From Ruminococcus sp. UBA5884 (GTDB lineage: Bacteria > Bacillota > Clostridia > Oscillospirales > Ruminococcaceae): 26,950 nucleotides of DNA. The notes beneath the pieces were generated by a model that worked only from the letters and a program-made list of their open reading frames with translations, made no database searches and was not told where the DNA came from. Every line of letters begins with the position of its first letter. Position 1 is the first letter of the stretch. This document shows positions 1-6,885 of the stretch, piece by piece. The position numbers and the translations under genes were made by a program. The DNA lies in the NCBI GenBank assembly GCA_002431975.1, contig DJFA01000088.1:8889-35838 (forward strand), in the 5' to 3' direction.

Positions 1-87
1 GAACTGTGTTCGCCCGTTTGGGTATGCTGTAAACCTATCGGGCGAACACAGTTCGCCCCTACAAAAAATAACCATTGGATTTACGTT
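1..87. repeat. Intergenic palindromic repeat, copy A (left part outside the window)
   Basis: Two inverted arms of the version GGGCGAACACAGTTCGCCC (8-bp stem GGGCGAAC/GTTCGCCC around ACA) flank a 20-nt spacer; the right arm ends in CGCCCCTAC at 62. A tail follows that ends in ATTGGATTTACGTT at 87, matching the right ends of other copies (ATCGAATTTGCGTT in copy B, ATCGGATTGGCGTT in copy E). The spacer is the reverse complement, with few changes, of the second spacer of copy B. The element ends 26 nt before the first gene. Confidence 0.85.
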
Positions 88-112
88 AAACTTTATATAG
101 GAGGATAAATTT

Positions 113-1006
113 ATGAATACTGAAATTGAATTTGTACCGGTTGATTCAATATCATTGATAAATGATATGTGCAGACTGGCAGGCGAAATCTGGAGAGAAC
201 ATTTTACTCCGATAATAGGTGCTGAACAGACTGAATATATGCTTAAAAATTTTCAGTCATTTCCGGCTGTAAAAAATCAGATTGAAAAACAGGGATACAA
301 ATATTTTATAATGTCATCAGGCAATGAATGTATCGGCTATACCGGAATAAAATCTGAAAACGGCTCAATGTTTTTAAGTAAACTCTATGTAAGAAAGGAT
401 ATGCGTGGAAAAGGCATATCAAGAAAAGCTATTGACTTCATTAAAAATATGTGCCATCAGGAAAAGCTTGATAAAATATGGCTCACCGTAAATAAGCATA
501 ATTATGATACAATAAATATCTATAAAAAACTCGGATTTGAAATTGAAAAATCTCAGGTTACTGATATAGGCGGCGGATTTGTAATGGACGACTATGTTAT
601 GGAACTGCCTATGATTTATGATATGCTTCTTGAATGTGCGGAACAGGCTCGCAGAAATGCATACGCACCATATTCAGGTTTTAAAACAGGTGCTGCTGTA
701 ATGGCTGAAAACGGTGATATATATCTTGGCTGCAATATAGAAAATTCTTCATATCCTTTATGTATATGTGCTGAAAGAACTGCAATAGTAAAGGCTGTAT
801 CAGAGGGAGTAAAGGAATTTAAAATGATTGCAGTAACCGGCGGAAAAGATAATACAAATGAGGAATGTTTCCCATGCGGTGCATGCAGACAGGTTCTTGC
901 TGAATTTTGTGACGAAAATACAAAGATAATCTTAAAGGACGGCAGAAAAATAAAAGTATATACTCTTGGAGAGCTTATGCCGCATTCATTCAGACTTGAA
1001 AAATAA
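113..1006 (+). CDS. GNAT acetyltransferase - cytidine deaminase fusion
   Basis: A 297-residue protein carrying two enzymes. Residues 1 to about 165 are a GNAT acetyltransferase; the acetyl-CoA loop is MRGKGIS at 97-103, followed by the usual NxxxxxxYxxxGF pattern near 131-142. Residues about 167-297 are a complete cytidine deaminase of the small tetrameric class: substrate segment GCNIENSSYP, catalytic CAE at 219-221, and zinc ligands Cys255 and Cys258 in PCGACRQ. A stand-alone deaminase is about 130 residues, so this half is full length. The deaminase should convert cytidine or deoxycytidine to the uridine form in pyrimidine salvage; the acetyl acceptor is unknown. The start at 113 has a strong AGGAGG site 7 nt upstream. 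Met167 (base 611) has a weak GGA upstream, so the deaminase half could also be made alone. The SDR gene begins 24 nt downstream and may be co-transcribed. Confidence 0.85.
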   Translation: MNTEIEFVPVDSISLINDMCRLAGEIWREHFTPIIGAEQTEYMLKNFQSFPAVKNQIEKQGYKYFIMSSGNECIGYTGIKSENGSMFLSKLYVRKDMRGKGISRKAIDFIKNMCHQEKLDKIWLTVNKHNYDTINIYKKLGFEIEKSQVTDIGGGFVMDDYVMELPMIYDMLLECAEQARRNAYAPYSGFKTGAAVMAENGDIYLGCNIENSSYPLCICAERTAIVKAVSEGVKEFKMIAVTGGKDNTNEECFPCGACRQVLAEFCDENTKIILKDGRKIKVYTLGELMPHSFRLEK

Positions 1007-1030
1007 AAAAATTTCTGAAAGGATTATTCT

Positions 1031-1750
1031 ATGCTTAAAACAGCGGTTGTTACAGGTGCTTCAAGAGGTATCGGAAAAGCTGTTGCTGAAACTCTTGCAG
1101 CTGACGGATATACAGTAATTGTCAATTATTCATCAAGCAGAGAAAAAGCTGAAAAAATTGCTTCGGATATAGGCGGTGAGGCTTTTCAGGCTGATGTTTC
1201 AGACAGAAAACAGACAGAAAAAATGTTTACATATGTATATGAAAAATATGGTCATATAGATTTGCTTGTAAATAATGCAGGTATTTCAGTTTATGGTCTT
1301 TTCAATGATATTTCTGAAGAAGATGAAAACAGAATTATAGATGTCAATATAAAGGGAATGATTAACTGTTCAAGAAAAGCCCTTGAATATATGATAAAAA
1401 GAAAATATGGCAGAATAATAAATATATCATCAATGTGGGGTGAAACAGGAGCTTCATGCGAGGTTCATTATTCCATGACAAAGGCTGCTGTTATCGGTTT
1501 TACAAAGGCTCTTGCAAAGGAAGTGGGAATGTCAGGGATACAGGTTAATTGTGTATCTCCCGGAATGATACTCACTGATATGACATCAGGATTTTCAGAT
1601 GATGAGATACAGGCAATAAAAGATGAAACACCGCTTCAGACTATAGGAGTTCCTCAGAATATTGCTGATGCAGTAAGTTTTCTTGCTTCACATAAGGCAG
1701 ATTTTATAACAGGTCAGGTTATCTCAGTAAACGGCGGATTTGTTATCTGA
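1031..1750 (+). CDS. SDR-family reductase, FabG-like; possibly EF-P 5-aminopentanone reductase
   Basis: A 239-residue classical short-chain dehydrogenase. The NAD(P) loop is TGASRGIG at 8-15, NNAG is at 81-84, the catalytic serine lies in NISSMWG near 131-137, and the catalytic Tyr147 and Lys151 form YSMTK. The C-terminus ITGQVISVNGG is typical of FabG-type proteins. The segment SSMWGETGASCEVHYS resembles, from memory, the Firmicutes YmfI/EfpI subgroup, which reduces the 5-aminopentanone modification on elongation factor P; FabG (3-oxoacyl-ACP reductase) is the alternative. No fatty acid synthesis genes and no efp lie nearby, so context does not decide. A GAAAGGA site precedes the ATG by 9-10 nt. 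The stop is followed directly by a fragment of the repeat family. Confidence 0.85.
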   Translation: MLKTAVVTGASRGIGKAVAETLAADGYTVIVNYSSSREKAEKIASDIGGEAFQADVSDRKQTEKMFTYVYEKYGHIDLLVNNAGISVYGLFNDISEEDENRIIDVNIKGMINCSRKALEYMIKRKYGRIINISSMWGETGASCEVHYSMTKAAVIGFTKALAKEVGMSGIQVNCVSPGMILTDMTSGFSDDEIQAIKDETPLQTIGVPQNIADAVSFLASHKADFITGQVISVNGGFVI

Positions 1751-1777
1751 AACGGCAAACTGCTGTCTGCAATCTTA
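1751..1777. repeat. Fragment of the third palindrome version of the repeat family
   Basis: Bases 1752-1774 match 23243-23265 of copy G at 20 of 23 positions (CGGCAAACTGCxGxCTGxAATCT). The fragment begins at the base after the TGA stop of the SDR gene and lies 3 nt before copy B. I read it as the remains of an older element; a chance match cannot be fully excluded. Confidence 0.5.
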
Positions 1778-1780
1778 ATC

Positions 1781-2053
1781 AACGCCAATTCTATGAATTA
1801 TTTCTGTAGGGGCGACCATTGGTCGCCCGCCGAATTGTGATTGAAACATAAATTCGATATTTGTTTTCTGTACAAATTCGACAACAAAATTTTATGATTG
1901 AAAAATGGAAATTTCCATACATTCTGTAGGGGCGACCATTGGTCGCCCGATAGGTTCACAGCATACCTAAAACGGGCGAACACAGTTCGCCCCTACAAAA
2001 CGAATTTAATTTCAGATGAACAAATTACAAAAAACAACCATCGAATTTGCGTT
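1781..2053. repeat. Intergenic palindromic repeat, copy B (composite)
   Basis: The left end AACGCCAATTCTATG at 1781 and right end ATCGAATTTGCGTT at 2053 are imperfect inverted repeats. Inside are three palindromic arms: version GGGCGACCATTGGTCGCCC near 1809 and 1929, and version GGGCGAACACAGTTCGCCC near 1974. The first arm is followed by the conserved AT spacer (ATAAATTCGATATTTG), but this breaks off near 1885 at AAATTCGACAAC, which matches the outer end of copy G. This suggests one element inserted into another. Together with the fragment at 1751 it fills the 325-nt gap between the SDR and HD genes. Confidence 0.85.
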
Positions 2054-2075
2054 AAAAATAAAAGGAGTATATAAA

Positions 2076-2663
2076 ATGATTGATGAAAGACTTAAAAAAC
2101 AGATAGAGTTTATAGTTGAAACTGATAAGCTTAAAAATATTTACCGTCAGACATATGTTATCAATGAGGACAGAAAGGAAAATGATTCAGAACATAGCTG
2201 GCACCTTGCTCTTATGGCTTTTATACTTGCTGAACATTCAAATGTTGAGATAGATGTGCTTAAAACTATAAAAATGGTTCTTATACATGATATAGTTGAA
2301 ATAGATGCAGGGGATACATACTGCTATGACAAGGAAGGCTATAAAGATAAGGCAGAACGTGAGGGAAAAGCTGCTGAAAGAATTTTCGGAATACTCCCTG
2401 ATGACCAGAGAGATGAAATGTTCAGCCTCTGGCAGGAATTTGAAGCAATGAATACTCCTGAATCAAAATTTGCCGCTGCTCTTGACAGAGTACAGCCTCT
2501 TACGCTCAATTACAGAAAAGGCGGAGTTTCATGGAAAGAACATAAAGTAACAAAGGATATGGTTCTTGAAAGAAATAGCCATATTGCAGATGGTTCAGAT
2601 GAAATCTGGAAGTATGCAGAGGAAATTATCAATGATGCTGAGTTAAGAGGATTTTTCAGATAA
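2076..2663 (+). CDS. HD-domain phosphohydrolase, YfbR/HDDC2-like (predicted 5'-deoxynucleotidase)
   Basis: A 195-residue single-domain HD protein. Metal-binding residues visible are His40 and His43 in SEHSWH, His71-Asp72 in LIHDIVEIDAGD, and Asp137 in AALDRVQP; Arg24 sits where the family places a conserved arginine. The pattern EHSWH followed by HDxxExDAGD is typical of the YfbR/HDDC2 group, which removes the 5' phosphate from deoxynucleoside monophosphates; the substrate here is inferred. I chose the ATG at 2076 because AAAGGAG lies 8 nt upstream; the ATG at 2016 lies inside copy B and would add 20 repeat-encoded residues. The gene is followed after 2 nt by a P-loop kinase, so the two are surely one transcript. 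Confidence 0.85.
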   Translation: MIDERLKKQIEFIVETDKLKNIYRQTYVINEDRKENDSEHSWHLALMAFILAEHSNVEIDVLKTIKMVLIHDIVEIDAGDTYCYDKEGYKDKAEREGKAAERIFGILPDDQRDEMFSLWQEFEAMNTPESKFAAALDRVQPLTLNYRKGGVSWKEHKVTKDMVLERNSHIADGSDEIWKYAEEIINDAELRGFFR

Positions 2664-2665
2664 TT

Positions 2666-3229
2666 ATGAAAACTTATACAATAATAGGCGGAGTAAACGG
2701 AACAGGAAAAAGCAGCCTTACAGGAGTTCTGCTCGCAAAGGATACACAGCTTGGAACAGTGATAGATACTGACAAAATAACAAAACAAATTGGCGGAGAT
2801 AAGATAAAAGGCGGAAAGGCTGCTATTCAGAAAATAAACTATTGTCTTGAAAAAGGTCTGAATTTTACTCAGGAAACTACTCTTGCCGGAACAAGAACTC
2901 TTAAAACAATAAAAAAAGCAATTGATTTGGATTACAGGATAAATCTTTACTATGTCGGGGTAAACAGTTTTCAGGAAAGCATTATTCGTATAGCCAACAG
3001 AGTATCAAAAGGCGGTCATAATATTCCTGATGATGATGTCATAAGAAGATATCATAACAGATTTGAGGATTTGTGCAGGGTAATGCCTTATTGCAGCGAG
3101 GTTTATTTTTTTGATAATGAAAATGGATTTGTCCAGATTGCAGAATATAAAAACGGAGAAATTTTTACACTTGTAAAAAATCCTCCTGAATGGTTTGAGA
3201 ATTTAAAAAAATATTTGCAGATGAATTAA
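2666..3229 (+). CDS. Zeta-toxin-like P-loop kinase
   Basis: A 187-residue P-loop protein of the zeta-toxin/COG4185 type. The Walker A loop is GVNGTGKSS at 9-17, the expected Asp pair is in VIDTDKI near 34-38, and FTQETTLAG near 67-75 and the RV-x-x-GGHNIP segment followed by RRYHNRF match the family's substrate and lid regions. True zeta toxins phosphorylate UDP-N-acetylglucosamine; many chromosomal relatives have unknown substrates. No epsilon-type antitoxin of about 90 residues is present; the only tightly linked partner is the upstream HD phosphohydrolase, whose stop is 2 nt before this ATG. The only purine-rich site (AAGAGG near 2645) is about 16 nt upstream, so translation may be coupled to the HD gene. 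Confidence 0.8.
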   Translation: MKTYTIIGGVNGTGKSSLTGVLLAKDTQLGTVIDTDKITKQIGGDKIKGGKAAIQKINYCLEKGLNFTQETTLAGTRTLKTIKKAIDLDYRINLYYVGVNSFQESIIRIANRVSKGGHNIPDDDVIRRYHNRFEDLCRVMPYCSEVYFFDNENGFVQIAEYKNGEIFTLVKNPPEWFENLKKYLQMN

Positions 3230-3232
3230 TTC

Positions 3233-3261
3233 TTGACTTTTTGGAATTTGTATGATATCAT
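3233..3261 (+). promoter_or_regulatory. Sigma-A-type promoter of the DEAD-box helicase gene
   Basis: TTGACT (3233-3238) and TATCAT (3256-3261) are separated by exactly 17 nt, close to the consensus of the main sigma factor. The promoter starts 3 nt after the kinase stop and lies 78 nt before the helicase ATG, so the helicase has its own transcription start and a leader of about 70 nt. Confidence 0.75.
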
Positions 3262-3285
3262 TAAAATGTTACATTGAAATTATTT

Positions 3286-3316
3286 AAAACGGGGATTAAA
3301 GTCCTCGTTTTTGTTT
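3286..3316 (+). terminator. Terminator-like hairpin in the helicase leader (possible attenuator)
   Basis: AAAACGGGGA (3286-3295) pairs with TCCTCGTTTT (3302-3311), with one G-U pair and a 6-nt loop, followed by TTTTT then GTTTG. It lies between the promoter at 3233 and the helicase start at 3339. It could stop transcription conditionally, or end read-through from the kinase gene upstream. Confidence 0.6.
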
Positions 3317-3338
3317 GCACAGAAGAAAGGAATTATTA

Positions 3339-5051
3339 ATGCAATTTAGTGAATTGAATTTATCTGATGAAGTTTTAAAGGCAGTAGAAGAACTCGGTTT
3401 CAGCGAAGCAACTGAAATTCAGGAAAAAAGTATTCCTCTTTTGATGGAGGGACGTGATGTTATCGGTCGTTCAAATACCGGTACAGGAAAAACAGCCGCA
3501 TTCGGCATACCGGCAATTGAACGTATATCAAGAGAAGAAAAAAAAGGCGTTGAAGTGCTGATACTCTGTCCTACAAGAGAACTTGCAATGCAGGCGTGCG
3601 ATGAAATAAAAAAATTTTCAAAGTATATGAAATGGGTAAAACCATGTGCTGTATACGGCGGAGCAAGCATGGAAAAACAGATACATGAACTTAAAAGAGG
3701 TGCTAATATAGTTGTCGGTACTCCGGGAAGAGTCATGGACCATATGGACAGACGCACCCTTAAACTCGGAAATCTTAAAACAATTATCCTTGATGAAGCT
3801 GATGAAATGCTTAATATGGGTTTCAGAGAGGATATTGAAAATATACTCAGACAGATTCCGCAGGAACGTCAGACAGTATTGTTTTCAGCAACAATGCCTC
3901 CTGCAATAATGGCTATAACAAATGAATATCAGAATAATCCTGAAATTATTAAAATTGCCAACAAGCAGAAAACTGTTGATACAATAGAACAGTACTGGTT
4001 TGAAGTTGCAATGGGAAGAAAAACTGATGCTTTAAGGCTTCTGCTGCTTGCATATGAACCAAAGGCTTCAATGATTTTCTGCAATACAAAGAAAATGGTT
4101 GATGAACTTACAGAAACATTATGTGCAAAGGGCTTTAAGGCAGGCGGTCTGCATGGCGATATGAAACAGGCTCAGCGTACTCAGGTAATGGACAGATTTA
4201 AAAATGGAAAAATATCTGTTCTTATAGCAACTGATGTAGCCGCAAGAGGAATTGATGTAAGCGGAGTTGATGTTGTATTCAACTATGACCTTCCGCAGGA
4301 TAATGAATATTATATACACCGTATCGGAAGAACAGGCCGTGCCGGAAAATCAGGAATAGCTTATACTCTTATAAGCGGCAGAAAACAGGTCTATGAAATG
4401 AAAGCTATTGCAAGATATGTAAAGGCTGATATCATACAGAAAGAACTCCCTACAAGAGATGATGTAATAAAAAATAAGCTTCAGCATATCAGCGAAAAAG
4501 TTGTATCATATACAGAACAGCCTGTAAATCCTGAAACTGAAAAACTTATGGCAGAACTTCAGGAAAAGGGTATTACTGCTGAACAGATAGCAAGGGCATT
4601 TATAAACAGACGCATAAACAAGGAAATGAAAGCAATTCCTGAATTTGATATGCCTGTACCTCTTAAACGTGACAGCAGCGGAAAGAAAACCAAAACAGTC
4701 AAGGTTGATATATCAGTCGGACGTATGCACAGAATAGCTCCTAATTTTATACTCGGAGCATTGGTTGATGCAACCGGTATGTCAGGAAAAAGTTTCGGCA
4801 AGATAGATATATTTGACAGGCATACTACAGTTGAAGTGCCTGATGCTGATAAGGATTTTGTTATTGAATCCATGAACAACGGAAAAATCAACGGTAACAG
4901 AGTTACTGTAAAGCTTTATGAGGGTAAGGAACGCCGTCAGTCATCAGCCGCTCCGGACAGAAACAGAAAAAATTATTCTGACAGAAACAGATTCAATAAA
5001 AACAGAAATGTAAACCGTAATAAAAAGAAATCAAACGGCGGATGGAAATAA
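3339..5051 (+). CDS. DEAD-box ATP-dependent RNA helicase with DbpA-like RNA-binding domain
   Basis: A 570-residue RNA helicase of the CshA/DeaD group. In order: Q motif (FSELNLSDEV to Gln29), Walker A NTGTGKT at 46-52, PTREL at 78-82, GG at 107-108, TPGR at 128-131, DEAD at 152-155, SAT at 183-185, then the second RecA domain ending in HRIGRTGR. A spacer is followed by a DbpA-type RNA-binding domain (from VKVDISVGRMHRI to VTVKLYEG) and a basic Arg/Asn/Lys tail, common in helicases acting on ribosomal RNA or in cold adaptation. I chose the ATG at 3339 because AGAAAGGA lies 7 nt upstream; a TTG 24 bases earlier would start just after the leader hairpin. The gene has its own promoter and a leader hairpin that may control it. 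The small membrane protein gene follows after 17 nt. Confidence 0.95.
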   Translation: MQFSELNLSDEVLKAVEELGFSEATEIQEKSIPLLMEGRDVIGRSNTGTGKTAAFGIPAIERISREEKKGVEVLILCPTRELAMQACDEIKKFSKYMKWVKPCAVYGGASMEKQIHELKRGANIVVGTPGRVMDHMDRRTLKLGNLKTIILDEADEMLNMGFREDIENILRQIPQERQTVLFSATMPPAIMAITNEYQNNPEIIKIANKQKTVDTIEQYWFEVAMGRKTDALRLLLLAYEPKASMIFCNTKKMVDELTETLCAKGFKAGGLHGDMKQAQRTQVMDRFKNGKISVLIATDVAARGIDVSGVDVVFNYDLPQDNEYYIHRIGRTGRAGKSGIAYTLISGRKQVYEMKAIARYVKADIIQKELPTRDDVIKNKLQHISEKVVSYTEQPVNPETEKLMAELQEKGITAEQIARAFINRRINKEMKAIPEFDMPVPLKRDSSGKKTKTVKVDISVGRMHRIAPNFILGALVDATGMSGKSFGKIDIFDRHTTVEVPDADKDFVIESMNNGKINGNRVTVKLYEGKERRQSSAAPDRNRKNYSDRNRFNKNRNVNRNKKKSNGGWK

Positions 5052-5068
5052 TACAAGAGGTTTTTTAT

Positions 5069-5230
5069 ATGAGTAAAAAGAAAAATATCAGAAAAAAACA
5101 GAATGAGCCGCCTGTATCATCATATAATAATGACGGAAAAAAATTATGGCTCAGAATACTTGTACTTGTAATAGCGTGTGCAATGCTTATCGGAATTATA
5201 ACAATGCCGCTTATGAGCATTTACAGATAA
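5069..5230 (+). CDS. Small single-pass membrane protein, unknown function
   Basis: A 53-residue protein. The first half is strongly basic and polar (MSKKKNIRKKQNEPP), and one hydrophobic segment from about 31 to 50 (LRILVLVIACAMLIGIITM) spans the membrane; the C-terminus is short. By the positive-inside rule the basic N-terminus should be in the cytoplasm. I chose the ATG at 5069 because AAGAGG lies 8 nt upstream; an in-frame ATG at 5042 overlaps the helicase stop and lacks a site. The gene is 17 nt behind the helicase and followed at once by a terminator, so it is the last cistron of that operon. I do not recognise the family. Confidence 0.7.
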   Translation: MSKKKNIRKKQNEPPVSSYNNDGKKLWLRILVLVIACAMLIGIITMPLMSIYR

Positions 5231-5238
5231 AATAAAAA

Positions 5239-5275
5239 AGGTCAGACCTGAAAAAGTCTGACCTTTGTTCTTTTT
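5239..5275 (+). terminator. Intrinsic terminator of the helicase operon
   Basis: AAGGTCAGAC (5239-5248) pairs perfectly over 10 bp with GTCTGACCTT (5256-5265) around a 7-nt loop, followed by TGTTCTTTTT. It sits 8 nt after the stop of the small membrane protein and may also serve the converging AIM24 gene. The terminator at 23174 has nearly the same stem. Confidence 0.9.
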
Positions 5276-5351
5276 AATTGAATGCATCAAAAATATCTCC
5301 GGCAATATCAGCAATATCAGCGATATTGGAAATATTTTCAGCGTGGTTCTT
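5274..5351 (-). other. Open in-frame tail behind the TGA stop of the AIM24 gene
   Basis: After the TGA at 5354-5352 the same frame stays open for 25 codons to a TAA at 5276-5274. The encoded peptide begins KNHAENIS and contains the repeat-like NIADIADIAGDI followed by FDAFN, a regular pattern of hydrophobic and acidic residues. It looks like a short amphipathic C-terminal tail rather than random sequence, so the TGA may be a recent nonsense change or a leaky stop. Confidence 0.45.
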
Positions 5352-6035
5352 TCAACCGTTTGATTTCACTATGTATTTTGACATTGATGAAGCAAACTGA
5401 GTAATTGGCATAGTCTGGAGCCATATATGACCAGGGCCTGTAATTCTTGTATTGAAAAGACCTTCACCGCCGAAAAGCACATTTCCAATACCTTTTACTG
5501 ATTCGATATCAATTGATATAGTTGAATCAGCAGCAGCAAGATATCCGGTATCAACAAGGATAGACTGATTAGGAGCAAGGTCATATTCAATTATACTTCC
5601 ATCGATTTCAAGAAAGAGCATACCATCACCGGTAAATTTCTGCATGATAAAACCTTCACCGCCGAAAAATCCTGAACCGAATTTTTTCTGGAAGAAGACT
5701 TCAAAATTTACAGTAGGCTGAGAAGCAAGAAATGCAGTTTTCTGGGCGATAATGCTTCTTGCTGATGAAATCTGGATAGGAAGTATAGTTCCCGGGAATG
5801 ATGAAGAATAAGCAATCATTCCGTTACCTTTTTCAGCAGTATATATGTTCTGAAAGACTGATTCACCGCTGATAGCTCTTGAAAAAAACTTTCCGATACC
5901 ATTTCCGGCATTAGTGGACATTTTCATATTAGGACTCATCCAAGCCATAGCACCCTGTTGGTTAGCCATTGATTCACCTTCATTAAGATTGCAGATAAGG
6001 ACAGGGAAGGTATCTCCTTTGATTTCAAAATTCAT
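5352..6035 (-). CDS. AIM24-family protein (TIGR00266 type)
   Basis: A 227-residue all-beta protein of the AIM24 family, named after a yeast mitochondrial protein; bacterial members have no established function. Visible family marks are the N-terminus MNFEIKGDTFPVLICNL, the glycine-rich repeats FGSGFFGGEGFIMQKFTGDG near 118-137 and LFGGEGLFNTRITGPG near 186-201, and the ending WLQTMPITQFASSMSKYI. There is no signal peptide and no membrane segment. A strong AGGAGG site and a near-perfect promoter at 6070-6098 precede it, so it should be well expressed. The frame continues open for 25 codons beyond the TGA stop, which may have shortened the protein. Confidence 0.85.
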   Translation of the reverse strand: MNFEIKGDTFPVLICNLNEGESMANQQGAMAWMSPNMKMSTNAGNGIGKFFSRAISGESVFQNIYTAEKGNGMIAYSSSFPGTILPIQISSARSIIAQKTAFLASQPTVNFEVFFQKKFGSGFFGGEGFIMQKFTGDGMLFLEIDGSIIEYDLAPNQSILVDTGYLAAADSTISIDIESVKGIGNVLFGGEGLFNTRITGPGHIWLQTMPITQFASSMSKYIVKSNG

Positions 6036-6069
6036 ATAAATCCTCCTTTTGATTTAAGAATACAATATC

Positions 6070-6098
6070 ATTATACATATTTCATGTTTTTTTGTCAA
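6070..6098 (-). promoter_or_regulatory. Sigma-A promoter of the AIM24 gene
   Basis: On the minus strand TTGACA (6098-6093) and TATAAT (6075-6070) are both exact consensus with a 17-nt spacer. The -10 box is 35 nt before the ATG. This is the strongest promoter by sequence in the window. Confidence 0.9.
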
Positions 6099-6179
6099 CG
6101 AAAAAATGAAAATAATGAGAAATATTGCAATCAAAAGGATTTTATCAAGTTCGTGGACTTTTGCACAATGTTTTATATA

Positions 6180-6218
6180 TAAAAAAATAAACCGGTTTTT
6201 GAAGATAATCAAAAACCG
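6180..6218 (-). terminator. Terminator of the tRNA operon
   Basis: CGGTTTTTGA (6193-6202) pairs over 10 bp with TCAAAAACCG (6209-6218). Read on the minus strand, the stem is followed by GTTTATTTTTTT. It begins about 10 nt after the last tRNA (His). Confidence 0.85.
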
Positions 6219-6228
6219 ATTTTTAAAG

Positions 6229-6303
6229 GGTGGATAATGGGATTCGAACCCATGGTCTTCAGTGCCACAAACTGACGCGTTAACCAGCTACGCTATACCC
6301 ACC
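6229..6303 (-). tRNA. tRNA-His (GTG)
   Basis: The minus strand folds into a complete cloverleaf; the anticodon loop reads TTGTGGC with anticodon GTG. The extra 5' G opposite C73, typical of tRNA-His, is present (6303). The T-arm contains GGTTCGAATCC. The 3' CCA is not encoded. This is the last tRNA of a three-gene operon. Confidence 0.95.
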
Positions 6304-6311
6304 ATATAAAA

Positions 6312-6385
6312 CGCGCCTTACTGGACTCGAACCAGTGGCTTACTGCTTAGAAGGCAGTTACTCTATCCAGCTGAGTTAAAGGCGC
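6312..6385 (-). tRNA. tRNA-Arg (TCT)
   Basis: The acceptor stem GCGCCTT/AAGGCGC and anticodon stem ACTGC/GCAGT enclose the loop CTTCTAA, giving anticodon TCT. The T-loop is GGTTCGAGTCC. It reads AGA, a very common arginine codon in this window. The 3' CCA is not encoded. Eight nucleotides separate it from tRNA-His. Confidence 0.95.
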
Positions 6386-6388
6386 ATA

Positions 6389-6462
<74 letters not shown>

Positions 6463-6497
6463 AATTGTTTTTGTCGCTGTTCCCTTGCGACTTCATT

Positions 6498-6526
6498 AGT
6501 ATATCATAATACAACATATTTGTCAA
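6498..6526 (-). promoter_or_regulatory. Promoter of the tRNA operon
   Basis: On the minus strand TTGACA (6526-6521) and TATACT (6503-6498) have a 17-nt spacer. A short GTCGCAAGG...GCGAC inverted pair lies between the -10 box and tRNA-Gly and may form a leader stem. Confidence 0.85.
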
Positions 6527-6690
6527 GCGTTTTTTGAAAAAAAATTAAAAAAATTTTTAAAATATCAGGAAAGCCAGTATTTACGCCGTTTAATGTGGAT
6601 TTAAAATTTTTATTTTTATAAAAATCAGATAATTATTTTCTGTGATTCATTTATCTGAAATTCAGATTGAATAATATGAAAATTCGTTTT

Positions 6691-6882
6691 GTAGGGGCGA
6701 CCATTGGTCGCCCGTTGCAATTTATCAGAATTTCAAATGAGTAATCAATGATTTTTATGCAGAAAACAGATATCGAATTTATGTTTCAACCCTAATTCGG
6801 CGGGCGACCAATGGTCGCCCCTACAGATTAAACGAAAAATTCCTTTTTTTTAATCATAAAATTCTATCATCGAATTGGTGTT
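6691..6882. repeat. Intergenic palindromic repeat, copy C
   Basis: Palindromic arms of the version GGGCGACCATTGGTCGCCC begin at 6691 and end at 6824, inverted relative to each other. The spacer (AAATTCGATATCTG and neighbours, read on the minus strand) matches copies B, E, F and G. The right end ATCGAATTGGTGTT stops at 6882, 3 nt before the sigF stop codon. Sequence similar to the tails of copies B and F continues left of 6691 to about 6585, so the whole element may be near 300 bp. Confidence 0.85.
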
Positions 6883-6885
6883 AAT

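Larger units (their letters stand above)
6463..6885. other. Gap between the tRNA operon and sigF
   Basis: This 423-nt stretch contains the tRNA promoter (6498-6526), an AT-rich segment (6530-6660) in which I see no gene, and repeat copy C, which ends 3 nt before the sigF stop. I found no convincing small gene or separate sigF terminator; copy C may do that job. Confidence 0.7.

Noticed and set aside
1798..1983. Minus-strand open frame over copy B, and a similar one at 8659-8889, both encoding GDQWSPL peptides
   Set aside because: The shared peptide is simply the translation of the palindromic repeat; there is no ribosome site or family match.
2016..2075. Upstream ATG start for the HD protein
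   Set aside because: It lies in the repeat tail and lacks a ribosome site; AAAGGAG directly precedes the ATG at 2076.
2666..3229. Classical epsilon-zeta toxin-antitoxin system
   Set aside because: No small antitoxin gene lies beside the kinase; the partner is an HD phosphohydrolase.
5274..5354. Selenocysteine at the AIM24 TGA
   Set aside because: The family has no selenoprotein members known to me, the codon is near the C-terminus, and no clear selenocysteine insertion stem follows; the downstream hairpin is a terminator.
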